Positions 52,136-59,437 of a stretch of DNA of 64,000 nt are shown here, piece after piece. Position 1 is the first letter of the stretch; every line of letters begins with the position of its first letter. The stretch is from Streptomyces sp. WMMB303 (GTDB taxonomy: Bacteria > Actinomycetota > Actinomycetes > Streptomycetales > Streptomycetaceae), in assembly GCF_029351045.1 (NCBI RefSeq), contig NZ_JARKIN010000001.1, forward strand, positions 6,663,001 to 6,727,000, in the 5' to 3' direction. Position numbers and translations under genes: made by a program. The notes beneath the pieces were generated by a model, which saw only the letters and a program-made list of their open reading frames with translations, was not told where the DNA came from and ran no database searches.

Positions 52136-53259
52136 GCGGCCACCTCTCCGACGTCACCGTCCCCATTGCGCTCAGCAAGGAGGGTGTCCCGGAGCATGCG
52201 CGCGTTCGCCGGCGAAGTGCGGACCGTGCGGCGAATTCCCTCGGCGGTGACGTCCGAGTCCGGCCAATCCGCCGTCGCAGCGCGCGCCTCAGCGAGCAAC
52301 TGCGCCGCCGTGCGCTTCGGTCGGGGCGACCGGGCCGCCTCAGGCACCCGACCAGTCGCCCGACGGCGTCGAGGGGAGTCGGCCGCCACCGCCTGCCACT
52401 TGGTCGACTCAGCCGGCACCCGATCGGCCTTCACGGAGTCGACCGGCGCGGCAATCGTTGGAGCGGGCTTGAGCGGGAGAGTCGACTTCGCGAAGTCGAC
52501 CGGCACCGGATCGGGCATCGGCAGTCGAGTCAGCACCACCGACGGGGCCTGGGTCGATTCCGGCAGGTCAGCCGTAGACCGATTCCTCTCGGTCTTGGTG
52601 GATTCCTCCGCATTTGCCATGCCGTCGAACATGGCGGACAAGGCGGCGTCAGCGCCGTCCGTCACCCGCTCGCGCTGGACATCCAGCAGCCTCGACCCCA
52701 GCGACACGTCACCGACGCCGACCTTACGGGCGAGGCGCCAAGACTTGCGGTCCGACCGATTCCGCACGTTCTTATCGGGGTGATTGGCAGCGCGGGCGCG
52801 GTGATAGGCCAGGGCCTGGACCACAGCGGCGGCCTTGCGCTCTGCCTCGACGTCGCGGCGGTCGGTGTGGACAACGATGCGCCGGGCGAGGAAGGCCATA
52901 CCCTCAGCCGATACGCACATGCCCATGGGGGTCACGGCGTAGATGACAGTCCGCCCCGGATCGGGGCCCGCCATGGCTGCCATGACCGACGCGGCGGCGG
53001 GCAGCGTCCACAGTCCGACCCGGATGGACCACGGCGAGGACTGCCCCAGCATGGTCAGGCCCAGCAGTACCAGGCCCAGAACAGCGGTCGCACCTTCGCC
53101 AGCGGCTACCGCACCGAGCGCGGTTCCCCGCCCGTAGGCGTGACCGATGTTGCTGAACGTGCCGATGCCGCCGGCGACGCCGGTCAACAGCATGGGCACG
53201 AACGCGGCCGTCAGAACGGCTTTCTGCGTCTTGGTAAGCGGCTTACGGGTGTCGCTCAT
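52132..53259 (-). CDS. DUF2637-type spread protein (SpdB-like)
   Basis: 375 residues. Four hydrophobic helices in the first 140 residues (AVLTAAFVPMLLTGVAGGIG, AVLGLVLLGLTMLG, IRVGLWTLPAAASVMAAMAG, TPMGMCVSAEGMAFLARR), then a long soluble part with positively charged helices (WRLARKVGVGDVS) and a Pro/Thr-rich linker to a small C-terminal HTH-like segment (LLAEARAATADWPD, TAEGIRRTVRTSPANARM). These features match DUF2637 proteins of Streptomyces transfer regions. Helps plasmid spread through septal membranes. ATG 53259 overlaps the next gene by ATGA. Confidence 0.82.
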   Translation of the reverse strand: MSDTRKPLTKTQKAVLTAAFVPMLLTGVAGGIGTFSNIGHAYGRGTALGAVAAGEGATAVLGLVLLGLTMLGQSSPWSIRVGLWTLPAAASVMAAMAGPDPGRTVIYAVTPMGMCVSAEGMAFLARRIVVHTDRRDVEAERKAAAVVQALAYHRARAANHPDKNVRNRSDRKSWRLARKVGVGDVSLGSRLLDVQRERVTDGADAALSAMFDGMANAEESTKTERNRSTADLPESTQAPSVVLTRLPMPDPVPVDFAKSTLPLKPAPTIAAPVDSVKADRVPAESTKWQAVAADSPRRRRATGRVPEAARSPRPKRTAAQLLAEARAATADWPDSDVTAEGIRRTVRTSPANARMLRDTLLAERNGDGDVGEVAA

Positions 53260-53708
53260 GCCGCACCCCCCACGGTGAACAAGGCAGCCAGGATGAGAAG
53301 GCCGCCACCCGCGCATGTCAGGTCGACGGCACGGCGCAAGCAGGTGAACTTGGCGACGGCCAGGCGGGACAGTCCCGCGATGTCAGCGGCAATGTCCCGG
53401 GACGCGGTTACGTCGGCGATCTCCTGCGGGGTGAGCGTTGCCCAGAGCGGGAAGCCGTGCCGACCTCCCAAGTTCGGGCGCACCGACCGCAGCAGCAGCG
53501 CCGCCGATGCAACGAGCAGCGCCAACCCGCACCAGCCCGCCACGTAGGCGGGGACGTTCAGCGGCAGGTCACGGGCGACTGTCCATGCACCGGCAAGCAC
53601 CGCGCCGACAAACGCCAGGAGCAGAGCGGTCTTGGCATCGGTCCGTGAAATCTCGGCCTTCACCTCAGCGTGAGCCGCCGTGAGGTTCTGCGTGTGAGTG
53701 GCGCTCAT
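53256..53708 (-). CDS. Pycsar-effector-like (DUF5706) membrane protein
   Basis: 150 residues. AEVKAEISRTDAKTALLLAFVGAVLAGA is the N-terminal signature of the PycTM/DUF5706 family, with two helices here and a last helix near residues 130-147 (GGGLLILAALFTVGG). In Pycsar defence such proteins oligomerise on binding a cyclic nucleotide and damage the membrane; in Streptomyces elements similar proteins are also called plasmid transfer proteins. No nucleotide cyclase is in the window. ATG 53708, ATGA overlaps on both ends, so it is coupled to the transfer operon. Confidence 0.7.
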   Translation of the reverse strand: MSATHTQNLTAAHAEVKAEISRTDAKTALLLAFVGAVLAGAWTVARDLPLNVPAYVAGWCGLALLVASAALLLRSVRPNLGGRHGFPLWATLTPQEIADVTASRDIAADIAGLSRLAVAKFTCLRRAVDLTCAGGGLLILAALFTVGGAA

Positions 53709-54001
53709 GCCGCTTCCCCCGTTCCCGGCCGGTGGCCGCGAACGGCGCGCAGGAACGGCACCGTGTGGGTCAGCGCGTCGGCGTACAGGGCGTCCCAACC
53801 GGCGATCTCGTCACCGGCCTCGCCCATCGCACGAAGGTCGGCGAGGACGTCATGGGCCGCGTCCTCGCGAGCCGCGCGCTCGGTCTCCGTCTCCGGCTCC
53901 AGCGGTCCGCGGAACAGGTCGACATCGATACCGAGCGCCAGTTCCGCGAACTCAGCATCGCCCACGGCCTCATGGCCGGCGACGTAAGTGCGCATGCGCA
54001 T
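53705..54001 (-). CDS. Small acidic protein, first gene of the transfer operon
   Basis: 98 residues, acidic (about 23 Asp/Glu), no membrane helix. The core segment FAELALGIDVDLFRGPLEPE is distinctive; I do not recognise a named family. It is the promoter-proximal gene of a chain coupled by ATGA overlaps through the RRQRL gene to tra. Its leader carries conserved hairpin C about 40 bases upstream of ATG 54001. Confidence 0.6.
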   Translation of the reverse strand: MRMRTYVAGHEAVGDAEFAELALGIDVDLFRGPLEPETETERAAREDAAHDVLADLRAMGEAGDEIAGWDALYADALTHTVPFLRAVRGHRPGTGEAA

Positions 54002-54039
54002 GGTGTGTCTCTCCTCTGACTGAGTCGGGATAGGAACCC

Positions 54040-54076
54040 GGTGCGGCGGGCTGTCCTTGTCCGGGAGTGCCGCCAC
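54040..54076 (-). promoter_or_regulatory. Conserved leader hairpin, copy C (upstream of transfer operon)
   Basis: Shares a 32-base block with copy B and the same spacing to the start codon. It lies in the first transcribed part of the transfer operon, so it is a leader, not an intercistronic terminator. Further upstream (54080-54488) I see no gene; the region holds divergent promoters for this operon and the GntR gene. Confidence 0.7.
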
Positions 54077-54488
54077 ACCGGGAGAAAGGCCGACGCCGCA
54101 TACGACGGCGGGCCAAGCGCCCCGGGCGGGATTCGATCCCGTGCCCTCGCGGCTGGTTACCGGGGCTGTCGAAGCGGATTCGAGGACTTCACCGGGTGAC
54201 GTCACCACGGCCACCCGGTCCCGACCCTCGAACTGTCGGGGCGCCCTATTCGCACTGCTCGGCGCCAGCAGAACGACCGCAACCGGGCGGTCCCCTCAGC
54301 AGGGCTCCAGCACCGGCAACGGTCGTCGACGGTCGTCACCCGGCCGTCACGGGGACGGGGCCAGGCCCCGTCAAGCTCAAACACTCTGTTGAGTTCTCAA
54401 TCAACGGACGCTTCCTTTGAACCCCTGTCACCGGGTCCTCAGGGCGTTAGTCGGCAACCCACTTGAACAGGTTGGGCCACCTGGTGAG

Positions 54489-54562
54489 CTTGTTGGTACA
54501 AGCTCGATGACATGATGCTGCCCCTCGGCGACGCGATGTGTCAACCGCCATGTACCAACAAG
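54489..54562. promoter_or_regulatory. Operator dyad upstream of the GntR gene
   Basis: CTTGTTGGTAC (54489-54499) and its exact complement GTACCAACAAG (54552-54562) bracket the promoter region. The left arm is also self-complementary (GCTTGT/ACAAGC). This layout is typical for autoregulated GntR/Kor proteins controlling the divergent transfer operon. Confidence 0.6.
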
Positions 54563-54588
54563 TTGACCGAGTGCGTCATGATGGGGAG

Positions 54589-55356
54589 ATGAGCGAACAG
54601 CCGAAGTACCGGCAACTGGCCGACGCACTACGCAGAGACATCGACAACGGCGCCTACCCGCCGGGGGCACGCCTACCGTCCGAGAGTGAGCTGTCCGCCC
54701 GCTTCGACGCGTCACGGAACACCGTGAGGAACGGCCTAAAGCTGCTGGTCAGCGAAGGTCTCGTCACGTCCAGCCAGGGGCTTGGGTATGAGGTTCGCTC
54801 GCATGAGGTCTTCGAGCTGAACGCTTCCCGCTTCGAGAACCTGACCTTTCCGCAGAACGGCGACTCGTACACCACGGACGTGACGAACGCCGGTCGCCGA
54901 CCGCATCAGAGCTTCCGAGTCGAGATGAAGCCGGCACCGGAAGGCGTCGCGGAACGGCTCAAGATCGAGGCAGGATCCAAGACTGTCCTGCGCTTCTGCC
55001 ACCGGTACGTGGACGACGTGCCGTGGTCGACCCAAGCGACGTACTACCCCGGTTGGCTCACCGAGCAGGCGCCACGCCTCACGGAACCCGGAGACATCGC
55101 GGAAGGGACGACGCGCTATCTCACGGACCACGGAATCGAGCAGGTCGGCTACTTCGACGAAATCGCTACGCGGATGCCCACCCCGGACGAAGCGCGCCTG
55201 CTGGAGATCGGTGCAGGTGTTCCCGTCCTGCTTTGGACACGTACCGGCTACTCCAAAGACAAGCGCATCCGGTGCACGATCACGACGTTCCGGGGAGACC
55301 TGAACCGAATGAACTACGAGATCGGCGACCTGTCCGCCCGAAACGAGGATCTGTGA
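54589..55356 (+). CDS. GntR-family regulator (KorSA/HutC-like)
   Basis: 255 residues. The GntR winged HTH occupies residues about 5-70 (YRQLADALRRDIDNGAYPPG, SELSARFDASRNTVRNGLKLL). The C-terminal UTRA (chorismate-lyase-like) ligand-binding domain covers 95-245. In Streptomyces elements such proteins (KorSA, KorA) repress tra and excision genes. ATG 54589 follows GGGGAG. Coupled by a GTGA overlap to the GNAT gene. Confidence 0.9.
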   Translation: MSEQPKYRQLADALRRDIDNGAYPPGARLPSESELSARFDASRNTVRNGLKLLVSEGLVTSSQGLGYEVRSHEVFELNASRFENLTFPQNGDSYTTDVTNAGRRPHQSFRVEMKPAPEGVAERLKIEAGSKTVLRFCHRYVDDVPWSTQATYYPGWLTEQAPRLTEPGDIAEGTTRYLTDHGIEQVGYFDEIATRMPTPDEARLLEIGAGVPVLLWTRTGYSKDKRIRCTITTFRGDLNRMNYEIGDLSARNEDL

Positions 55357-55922
55357 TCATCACTCCCGCTCAGCCTGACGACCTGCCCATACTGCTTGCC
55401 TTCCGGAAGGAAGCCGCTGCATGGGTGGGCGCTCTCGGTATCGACCAGTGGAGCCGCCCATACCCGGCGGATCGGCTACTGGCCACCATCAATGCGGGGA
55501 CCGTCTTCATGGTGCGCGACGGAGACGCGACAGCAGCAACCATCACGCTCACCTCCGACGCGGAGGAAGGGCTATGGACCGATGCCGAACTGAGCGAGCC
55601 GTCCATGTTCGTCAACAAGCTCACGGTTGCCCGCACGCACGCGGGGCGGAATGTTGGCGGCCGGCTGCTCGATTGGGCAGGAGATCGGGCGTACCGCGCC
55701 TCTGCGAAGTGGCTCCGGCTGGATGCATGGACGACGAACGAGCCGCTTCACCTGTACTACCTGAATCAGGGGTTCGAGCACGTACGGACCGTGCGGGAAG
55801 GGGCTGCCGTCAATGGGGGTCCGCGAGTGTCAGGTTGGTTGGCCCAACGCCCCACTCGGCCGCAGCAGCATGGATTCGTAGACACCACTCCGACACCTGA
55901 ACCGGTGATCTCTTCTGAATAG
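55353..55922 (+). CDS. GNAT-family N-acetyltransferase
   Basis: 189 residues. Acetyl-CoA binding loop motif VARTHAGRNVGGRLLDWA near residue 95 and LHLYYLNQGFEHVRTV near residue 135 fit GNAT motifs A and B. GTG 55353 overlaps the regulator stop (GTGA), so both are made together. GntR-GNAT pairs are common in Streptomyces elements; substrate unknown. The last 25 residues are Pro/Thr-rich. Confidence 0.85.
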   Translation: MIITPAQPDDLPILLAFRKEAAAWVGALGIDQWSRPYPADRLLATINAGTVFMVRDGDATAATITLTSDAEEGLWTDAELSEPSMFVNKLTVARTHAGRNVGGRLLDWAGDRAYRASAKWLRLDAWTTNEPLHLYYLNQGFEHVRTVREGAAVNGGPRVSGWLAQRPTRPQQHGFVDTTPTPEPVISSE

Positions 55923-56226
55923 GAACGGAAAGCACCCAGGCGAACGGACACCTGTCTCCACGCAGACTCACCGAAGACAACCATCCGAGCCGGACCATTC
56001 CTCCACTGGCGATAGCCGGTTCCGCCGAGGCGCGCAGGTGCTCGCAATACACATGCACGCGACGGCACTTGCCGACGCACGAGCTGCGGCAATCTTGGCC
56101 ACCATCATGACACCGGCAGAAATTGAAACCTTGCGAGCGGATTTTTCCAGCTCTGCGCCAGGCCCAGTCCGTTCTTCGCATATGCGCCTTGGGCGCCATC
56201 TTCGGAAGCTAAGCAGATCAGATCCA
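55923..56226. other. Gap between GNAT and TIR genes
   Basis: About 300 bases with a falling GC content towards the cargo. No gene supported on either strand. It marks the border between the AICE core and its cargo. Confidence 0.4.
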
Positions 56227-56715
56227 TCAGCCCGACTCATCTCGAATGCGTTGTATTTTAGGACACAGCGAGACGATCCATTCACTCATGAACTCAACAT
56301 CCTGTCGCGTGTTCCTATAGTCGAACCTCAGGTACTGCAATCCCGCCACGCGGGAAACCTCTTTAGGGAGGCGCCCAACCGTTGGAAATTTGACCCCTGT
56401 CAATAGCACAGGGATCAGTATCCGATCACTTTTGATCGCCACTTTGATCTCTTCGGCCACCCAACCTTTCCCTACTGAAGGATTGCAGACTTCGCGTTCG
56501 AAATACTCTACCCACCCTTCATCAATAACTACAAGCATAACTGCGCACTTCATTACGGCGACGCGAATTGCATCGGAGTATTCCGATCCCGGAGGTATAG
56601 ATTTAGCTGCACGAAAGACTTGATCCTGTCCGAAGCGCCTTGAAAGTAATTCATCAAGGAGGGCTGCAGCGTAAGCACCACCTTCCTTGCGGTAGTTGAT
56701 AAATATTCCATGCAC
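56227..56715 (-). CDS. Stand-alone TIR-domain protein
   Basis: 162 residues, all TIR domain. IFINYRKEGGAYAAALLDEL starts strand A and helix A; FRAAKSIPPGSEYSDAI is the BB-loop region; MLVVIDEGWVE is strand D; WVAEEIKVAI holds the candidate catalytic Glu (E88/E89) of NAD-hydrolysing TIRs. ILIPVLL follows. GC content is clearly lower than the AICE core, and several AT-rich codons are used, so it is recently acquired. It is divergent to the other TIR gene with about 340 bp between. NADase or signal synthase in antiphage defence is inferred. Confidence 0.85.
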   Translation of the reverse strand: MHGIFINYRKEGGAYAAALLDELLSRRFGQDQVFRAAKSIPPGSEYSDAIRVAVMKCAVMLVVIDEGWVEYFEREVCNPSVGKGWVAEEIKVAIKSDRILIPVLLTGVKFPTVGRLPKEVSRVAGLQYLRFDYRNTRQDVEFMSEWIVSLCPKIQRIRDESG

Positions 56716-57058
56716 TAAGCGCCGCCTAATTCGTCGATAGTCGCCAAAACTAATTCACTTACGCCCCGGCGGATGAACTTGCTCCTCGGACGGGCAGGGC
56801 AATCCGTCGTGTTACTGGGCACCAGCAGTCTCGTCGATGCTGTCCGTCATGTTGCCGCTGGGCCGGCCACTGTCCATCCCGCGCGCGCCCGGCGGCCCGC
56901 TCGGCACCACGCCGGACATAGCTTGTGACCTCCCCTCGCCCTGGGCCACCCGACGCTCGGAACCACACAGCTCTAGTTTCTGCCGGTTTCCCTGCAGCAT
57001 GCATGGCTAGACGGCTACAGTCTCTGCCAACTACCTCGGCACCGCAGGGGGCGACGGC
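56716..57058. other. Divergent promoter region between the two TIR genes
   Basis: About 340 bases. A short minus-strand frame (56812-57000, ends NMTDSIDETAGAQ) exists but has no convincing support. Promoters for both TIR genes should lie here; AT-rich stretches occur next to each start. Confidence 0.4.
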
Positions 57059-57547
57059 ATGGCCAAGTCAGTCTTCTACAGCTTCCACTATGGACAGGAC
57101 GTCCATCGCGTACAGCTCGTTCGCAACATCAACGCGCTTGAGGGGCAACCAGTCCTAAATCCCCAGAAATGGGAAGACGTGCGCAGAGGTGGCGAATTGG
57201 CGATCAAGAATTGGATTCATGAGCAGATGGCCTACAAAAAGGCCGTAATTGTGTTGATCGGAAAGAATACGGCGAGCCGCCCGTGGGTTATCTATGAAAT
57301 CGAGAAGGCTTGGGCCGACAAGAAGCCTCTGCTAGGAGTACGCATCCACGGACTCTCTTCCTTTGGAGATGTCGACACTGCAGGTGCGGACCCCTTCGCC
57401 AAAGCCGCCGGTGTAGGTTCGATTCCGATCTTCGACCCAACCTCACGGGACTTGTACGGGCGCATTGACAGCCAAGCAACCTACCGCAGGCTAAGCGAGA
57501 ATCTGGAAACCTGGTCAACCCAGGGAGTAATCAAGCCCTCATGGTAG
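57059..57547 (+). CDS. ThsB/MTH538-like TIR protein
   Basis: 162 residues. The start AKSVFYSFHYGQDVHRVQLV closely resembles the opening of Thoeris ThsB (MTH538 TIR-like, DUF1863) proteins (F-Y/F-S-F-H-Y). VIVLIGKNTASRPWVIYEIEKAW carries the expected catalytic Glu (E80), and LLGVRIHGL follows. In Thoeris, ThsB senses phage and makes an ADP-ribose-derived signal from NAD. No ThsA (SIR2-SLOG or macro-TM) is present. Instead the next gene, a HIT-membrane protein, starts inside this stop codon (ATGGTAG), so the two are tightly coupled. Confidence 0.88.
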   Translation: MAKSVFYSFHYGQDVHRVQLVRNINALEGQPVLNPQKWEDVRRGGELAIKNWIHEQMAYKKAVIVLIGKNTASRPWVIYEIEKAWADKKPLLGVRIHGLSSFGDVDTAGADPFAKAAGVGSIPIFDPTSRDLYGRIDSQATYRRLSENLETWSTQGVIKPSW

Positions 57548-58404
57548 ATGCTGCCCCTTGCCCTTTCTGCACGATCATCACGGGGGGCGATGCCAGCGCC
57601 AGGCTTGTGTACCGTAGCGAGAAGGTCACCGTGTTCTTCCCCTTGGACCCCGCTACGCGTGGGCACACATTGGTGGTGCCAAACCGTCATGTAGCAGACT
57701 TTACGGATCTGACAGCGGCCGAAAGTCGAGACTTGGGTGAAGCGGTCCATCAAACGGCGCGCGCGATTCGCTCAGCCTTGTCACCTGACGGACTGAACGT
57801 GATTCAGTCGACTGGAGCTTCCGCCACCCAGACCGTGCCCCATGTGCATTTCCATGTGGTGCCTCGCTGGCACAACGACCGTATGATCCTTAGCTGGCCA
57901 ACAGGCCCGGCTGAAAACGACTCGGCACAAGATGAGACTCTAATCGCTATTCAGAGGGTCTTCCCAGGCGAAGACGATGTTGCATCAGCCGAGGATCGTC
58001 GACAACATCTGTCATTCATTCAAGCGGTGATCACCCGCATGTCACAAGCCTCGTCATCTTCCAAGGCGTGGCTGCTCCCGATCGTTAGTCTCACCTATGG
58101 ATATGCGATCACCAATAAGTCGGTCTTGGTAGGATTGATCGGCTGTCTAGCAGTACTCGTTTTCGGCGTTCTCGATGCCAACTACCTCAAGCAGGAACGT
58201 GCATTCCGCAAGCTATACGACGAGGTAGCATCCGGCCGTCCCATTCCAGCATTCGCCATGAACCCCGCCCTTGCCTCGTCTTCTGGCGCCAGGGTCAACT
58301 ATTGGCCCGACAAACCTGATTTTCGCTCGTGGGCGGTCGCACCGGTATACCTTCCACTGATCCTTGCTGGCCTGGGAATCGTCGTTTGGCTGCTCTACAT
58401 CTAA
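57541..58404 (+). CDS. HIT-domain protein fused to a C-terminal membrane module
   Basis: 287 residues. The HIT domain (about 1-135) opens with CPFC and has the triad PHVHFHVVP (H101, H103, H105) used for nucleotide hydrolysis or binding. Then comes a helical connector (FIQAVITRMSQ, about 158-168), two helices (about 176-212), a charged stretch (YLKQERAFRKLYDEV), and a last helix (about 264-286). The connector and helices resemble a membrane module that I have seen next to MTH538-TIR genes. A HIT domain on this module is not part of a described Thoeris system I know of. Likely senses or removes a nucleotide signal; inference. Confidence 0.8.
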   Translation: MVDAAPCPFCTIITGGDASARLVYRSEKVTVFFPLDPATRGHTLVVPNRHVADFTDLTAAESRDLGEAVHQTARAIRSALSPDGLNVIQSTGASATQTVPHVHFHVVPRWHNDRMILSWPTGPAENDSAQDETLIAIQRVFPGEDDVASAEDRRQHLSFIQAVITRMSQASSSSKAWLLPIVSLTYGYAITNKSVLVGLIGCLAVLVFGVLDANYLKQERAFRKLYDEVASGRPIPAFAMNPALASSSGARVNYWPDKPDFRSWAVAPVYLPLILAGLGIVVWLLYI

Positions 58405-58694
58405 TGCCAAAATCATCGGTGATTCTTCGGATGCTCCACAAGAAACTGTCGAAAGAGCGGGTTGACAGGGAGCGGCGCGAGCCCACAGTCAGTGCTGTTG
58501 GTTCATGCGGGTGCACGTGGTGGCGCCCTCCCTATGAAGGCGGTCGAGCCCCGGCCTGGCCGTGGCCTGCCCCTCTCGTTGTTCTGGTCTTTGTCCAGTG
58601 CACGGACGGACGTCGTCGTTCACTGCCGTGCGCACCCCCCGTCTGACCTGCCGCGCGAACCCTCCCGGACGCCTCCGAACGGCCACGCGGACAG
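58405..58694. other. Gap before attR with a trace of a second integrase end
   Basis: No intact gene. At 58575-58598 the plus strand matches 21 of 24 bases of the 3' end of int near 43228 (int reads KNQDN there; here the minus strand reads LDKDQNNE in an open frame to a TGA). It looks like the 3' tail of a different copy of the same integrase family left beside attR. Confidence 0.5.
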
Positions 58695-58810
58695 TTGGAA
58701 AGCGTGTTGGGGGCAACCCCTCACGAGTTCGAATCTCGTATCCTCCGCCCAGCTCTCACCGGGCTGAACGTAGGGCCCCACCGCCTCGGCGGTGGGGCCC
58801 TACGTAGTTC
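58695..58810 (+). repeat. attR: 116-bp direct repeat, right copy
   Basis: Identical to 43105-43220, from the anticodon loop of tRNA-Ser through its terminator. There is no 5' half, so this is not a functional tRNA gene. It marks the right boundary of the AICE. Confidence 0.97.
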
Positions 58811-58889
58811 GTGGTTGCAGTTACGCGGAGCGGACAGTTCTGAACCTCCACGGACAGACTTCGGTCACCACCCTCCGCTGAGGATCAGG

Positions 58890-59095
58890 CATGGTGGCCC
58901 GCCGAGTACCGGCGTACGAAGCAATAGGTCGCCGACGCCTTGGTGCTCCTCCTGGACCCGGTCTTGGAACGGCTCAACGAAAAGACCCTCGACAACGCAG
59001 CCAAGACCGTGGGGAAGGAGGACCGGGCCGGACTCGACCACCTCCTCGAGGCGAGAAGAGAACCGACTCGTGCCTTGACCCCGTACACCTTCTGA
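58890..59095 (+). pseudogene. Decayed gene just outside attR
   Basis: The plus strand reads AEYRRTKQ, a stop, then ALVLLLDPVLERLNEKTLDN and further to PYTF before a TGA at about 59095. The codon use is coding-like but there is an in-frame stop and no start with support. Family not recognised. It may be the remnant of an earlier element at the same site. Confidence 0.35.
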
Positions 59096-59200
59096 CCAAA
59101 GGCGCACCCTCCACAGACCGCTGTATGGCAGAGACCGCGGCCGGAAACCACCCGACCGCCGGATTTCTCGGTGAGCCACGACGGGTGTGGGCGTGTGATC

Positions 59201-59416
59201 TCACGGGCTGCCGGAGGCGGAGATGTTCTTCACGATGTCGCCCAGCACCTTGACGATTCCCTGGCCGAATTCGGTCGGTGCGATCAGTACGCCGAAGACC
59301 AGCACAATCGACACGGTCAGCCACTGGTTGGCCTTGCTCTGGAACTGGCCTTTGCGGCCTATGCGGAAGTAGATGATCGCGGCCAGCAGGACCGCCATGT
59401 CGAGCGTCAGGATCAC
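59201..59416 (-). CDS. Small membrane protein
   Basis: 71 residues. Two helices: MILTLDMAVLLAAIIYFRIG at the start and LTVSIVLVFGVLIAPTEFG in the middle. The tail is soluble (IVKVLGDIVKNISASGSP). It follows the Mrr-like gene by 21 bases on the same strand, so the two are probably co-transcribed; it may form a membrane complex with the nuclease. No known family. Confidence 0.6.
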   Translation of the reverse strand: MILTLDMAVLLAAIIYFRIGRKGQFQSKANQWLTVSIVLVFGVLIAPTEFGQGIVKVLGDIVKNISASGSP

Positions 59417-59437
59417 TGGACCAACTCCCCCTCCTGA

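Larger units (their letters stand above)
43105..58694. mobile_element. 15.6-kb integrative and conjugative element (AICE) in tRNA-Ser
   Basis: Bounded by identical 116-bp direct repeats (43105-43220 and 58695-58810); one repeat unit plus the intervening DNA is 15,590 bp. The gene order is int, xis, replication (DUF3987 and prim-pol), methyltransferase, transfer (FtsK-like ATPase and Spd-like proteins), GntR/GNAT, and cargo. This is the standard modular plan of actinomycete integrative and conjugative elements with prim-pol type replication. All core modules look intact, so it may be active. Cargo at the attR end includes two TIR genes and a HIT-membrane gene with lower GC than the rest. Confidence 0.93.

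Noticed and set aside
54107..54170. tRNA-like fold near GGGATTCGATCCCG in the AICE
   Set aside because: A T-arm-like hairpin exists, but the D and anticodon arms and a matching acceptor stem are missing on both strands.
57059..58404. Standard Thoeris type I or II
   Set aside because: The TIR protein fits ThsB, but no SIR2-SLOG, macro-TM or caspase-type ThsA is present; the partner is a HIT-membrane protein.
58695..58779. Second tRNA-Ser
   Set aside because: Only the 3' half is present; the sequence before the anticodon loop is unrelated, so it is the attR scar.
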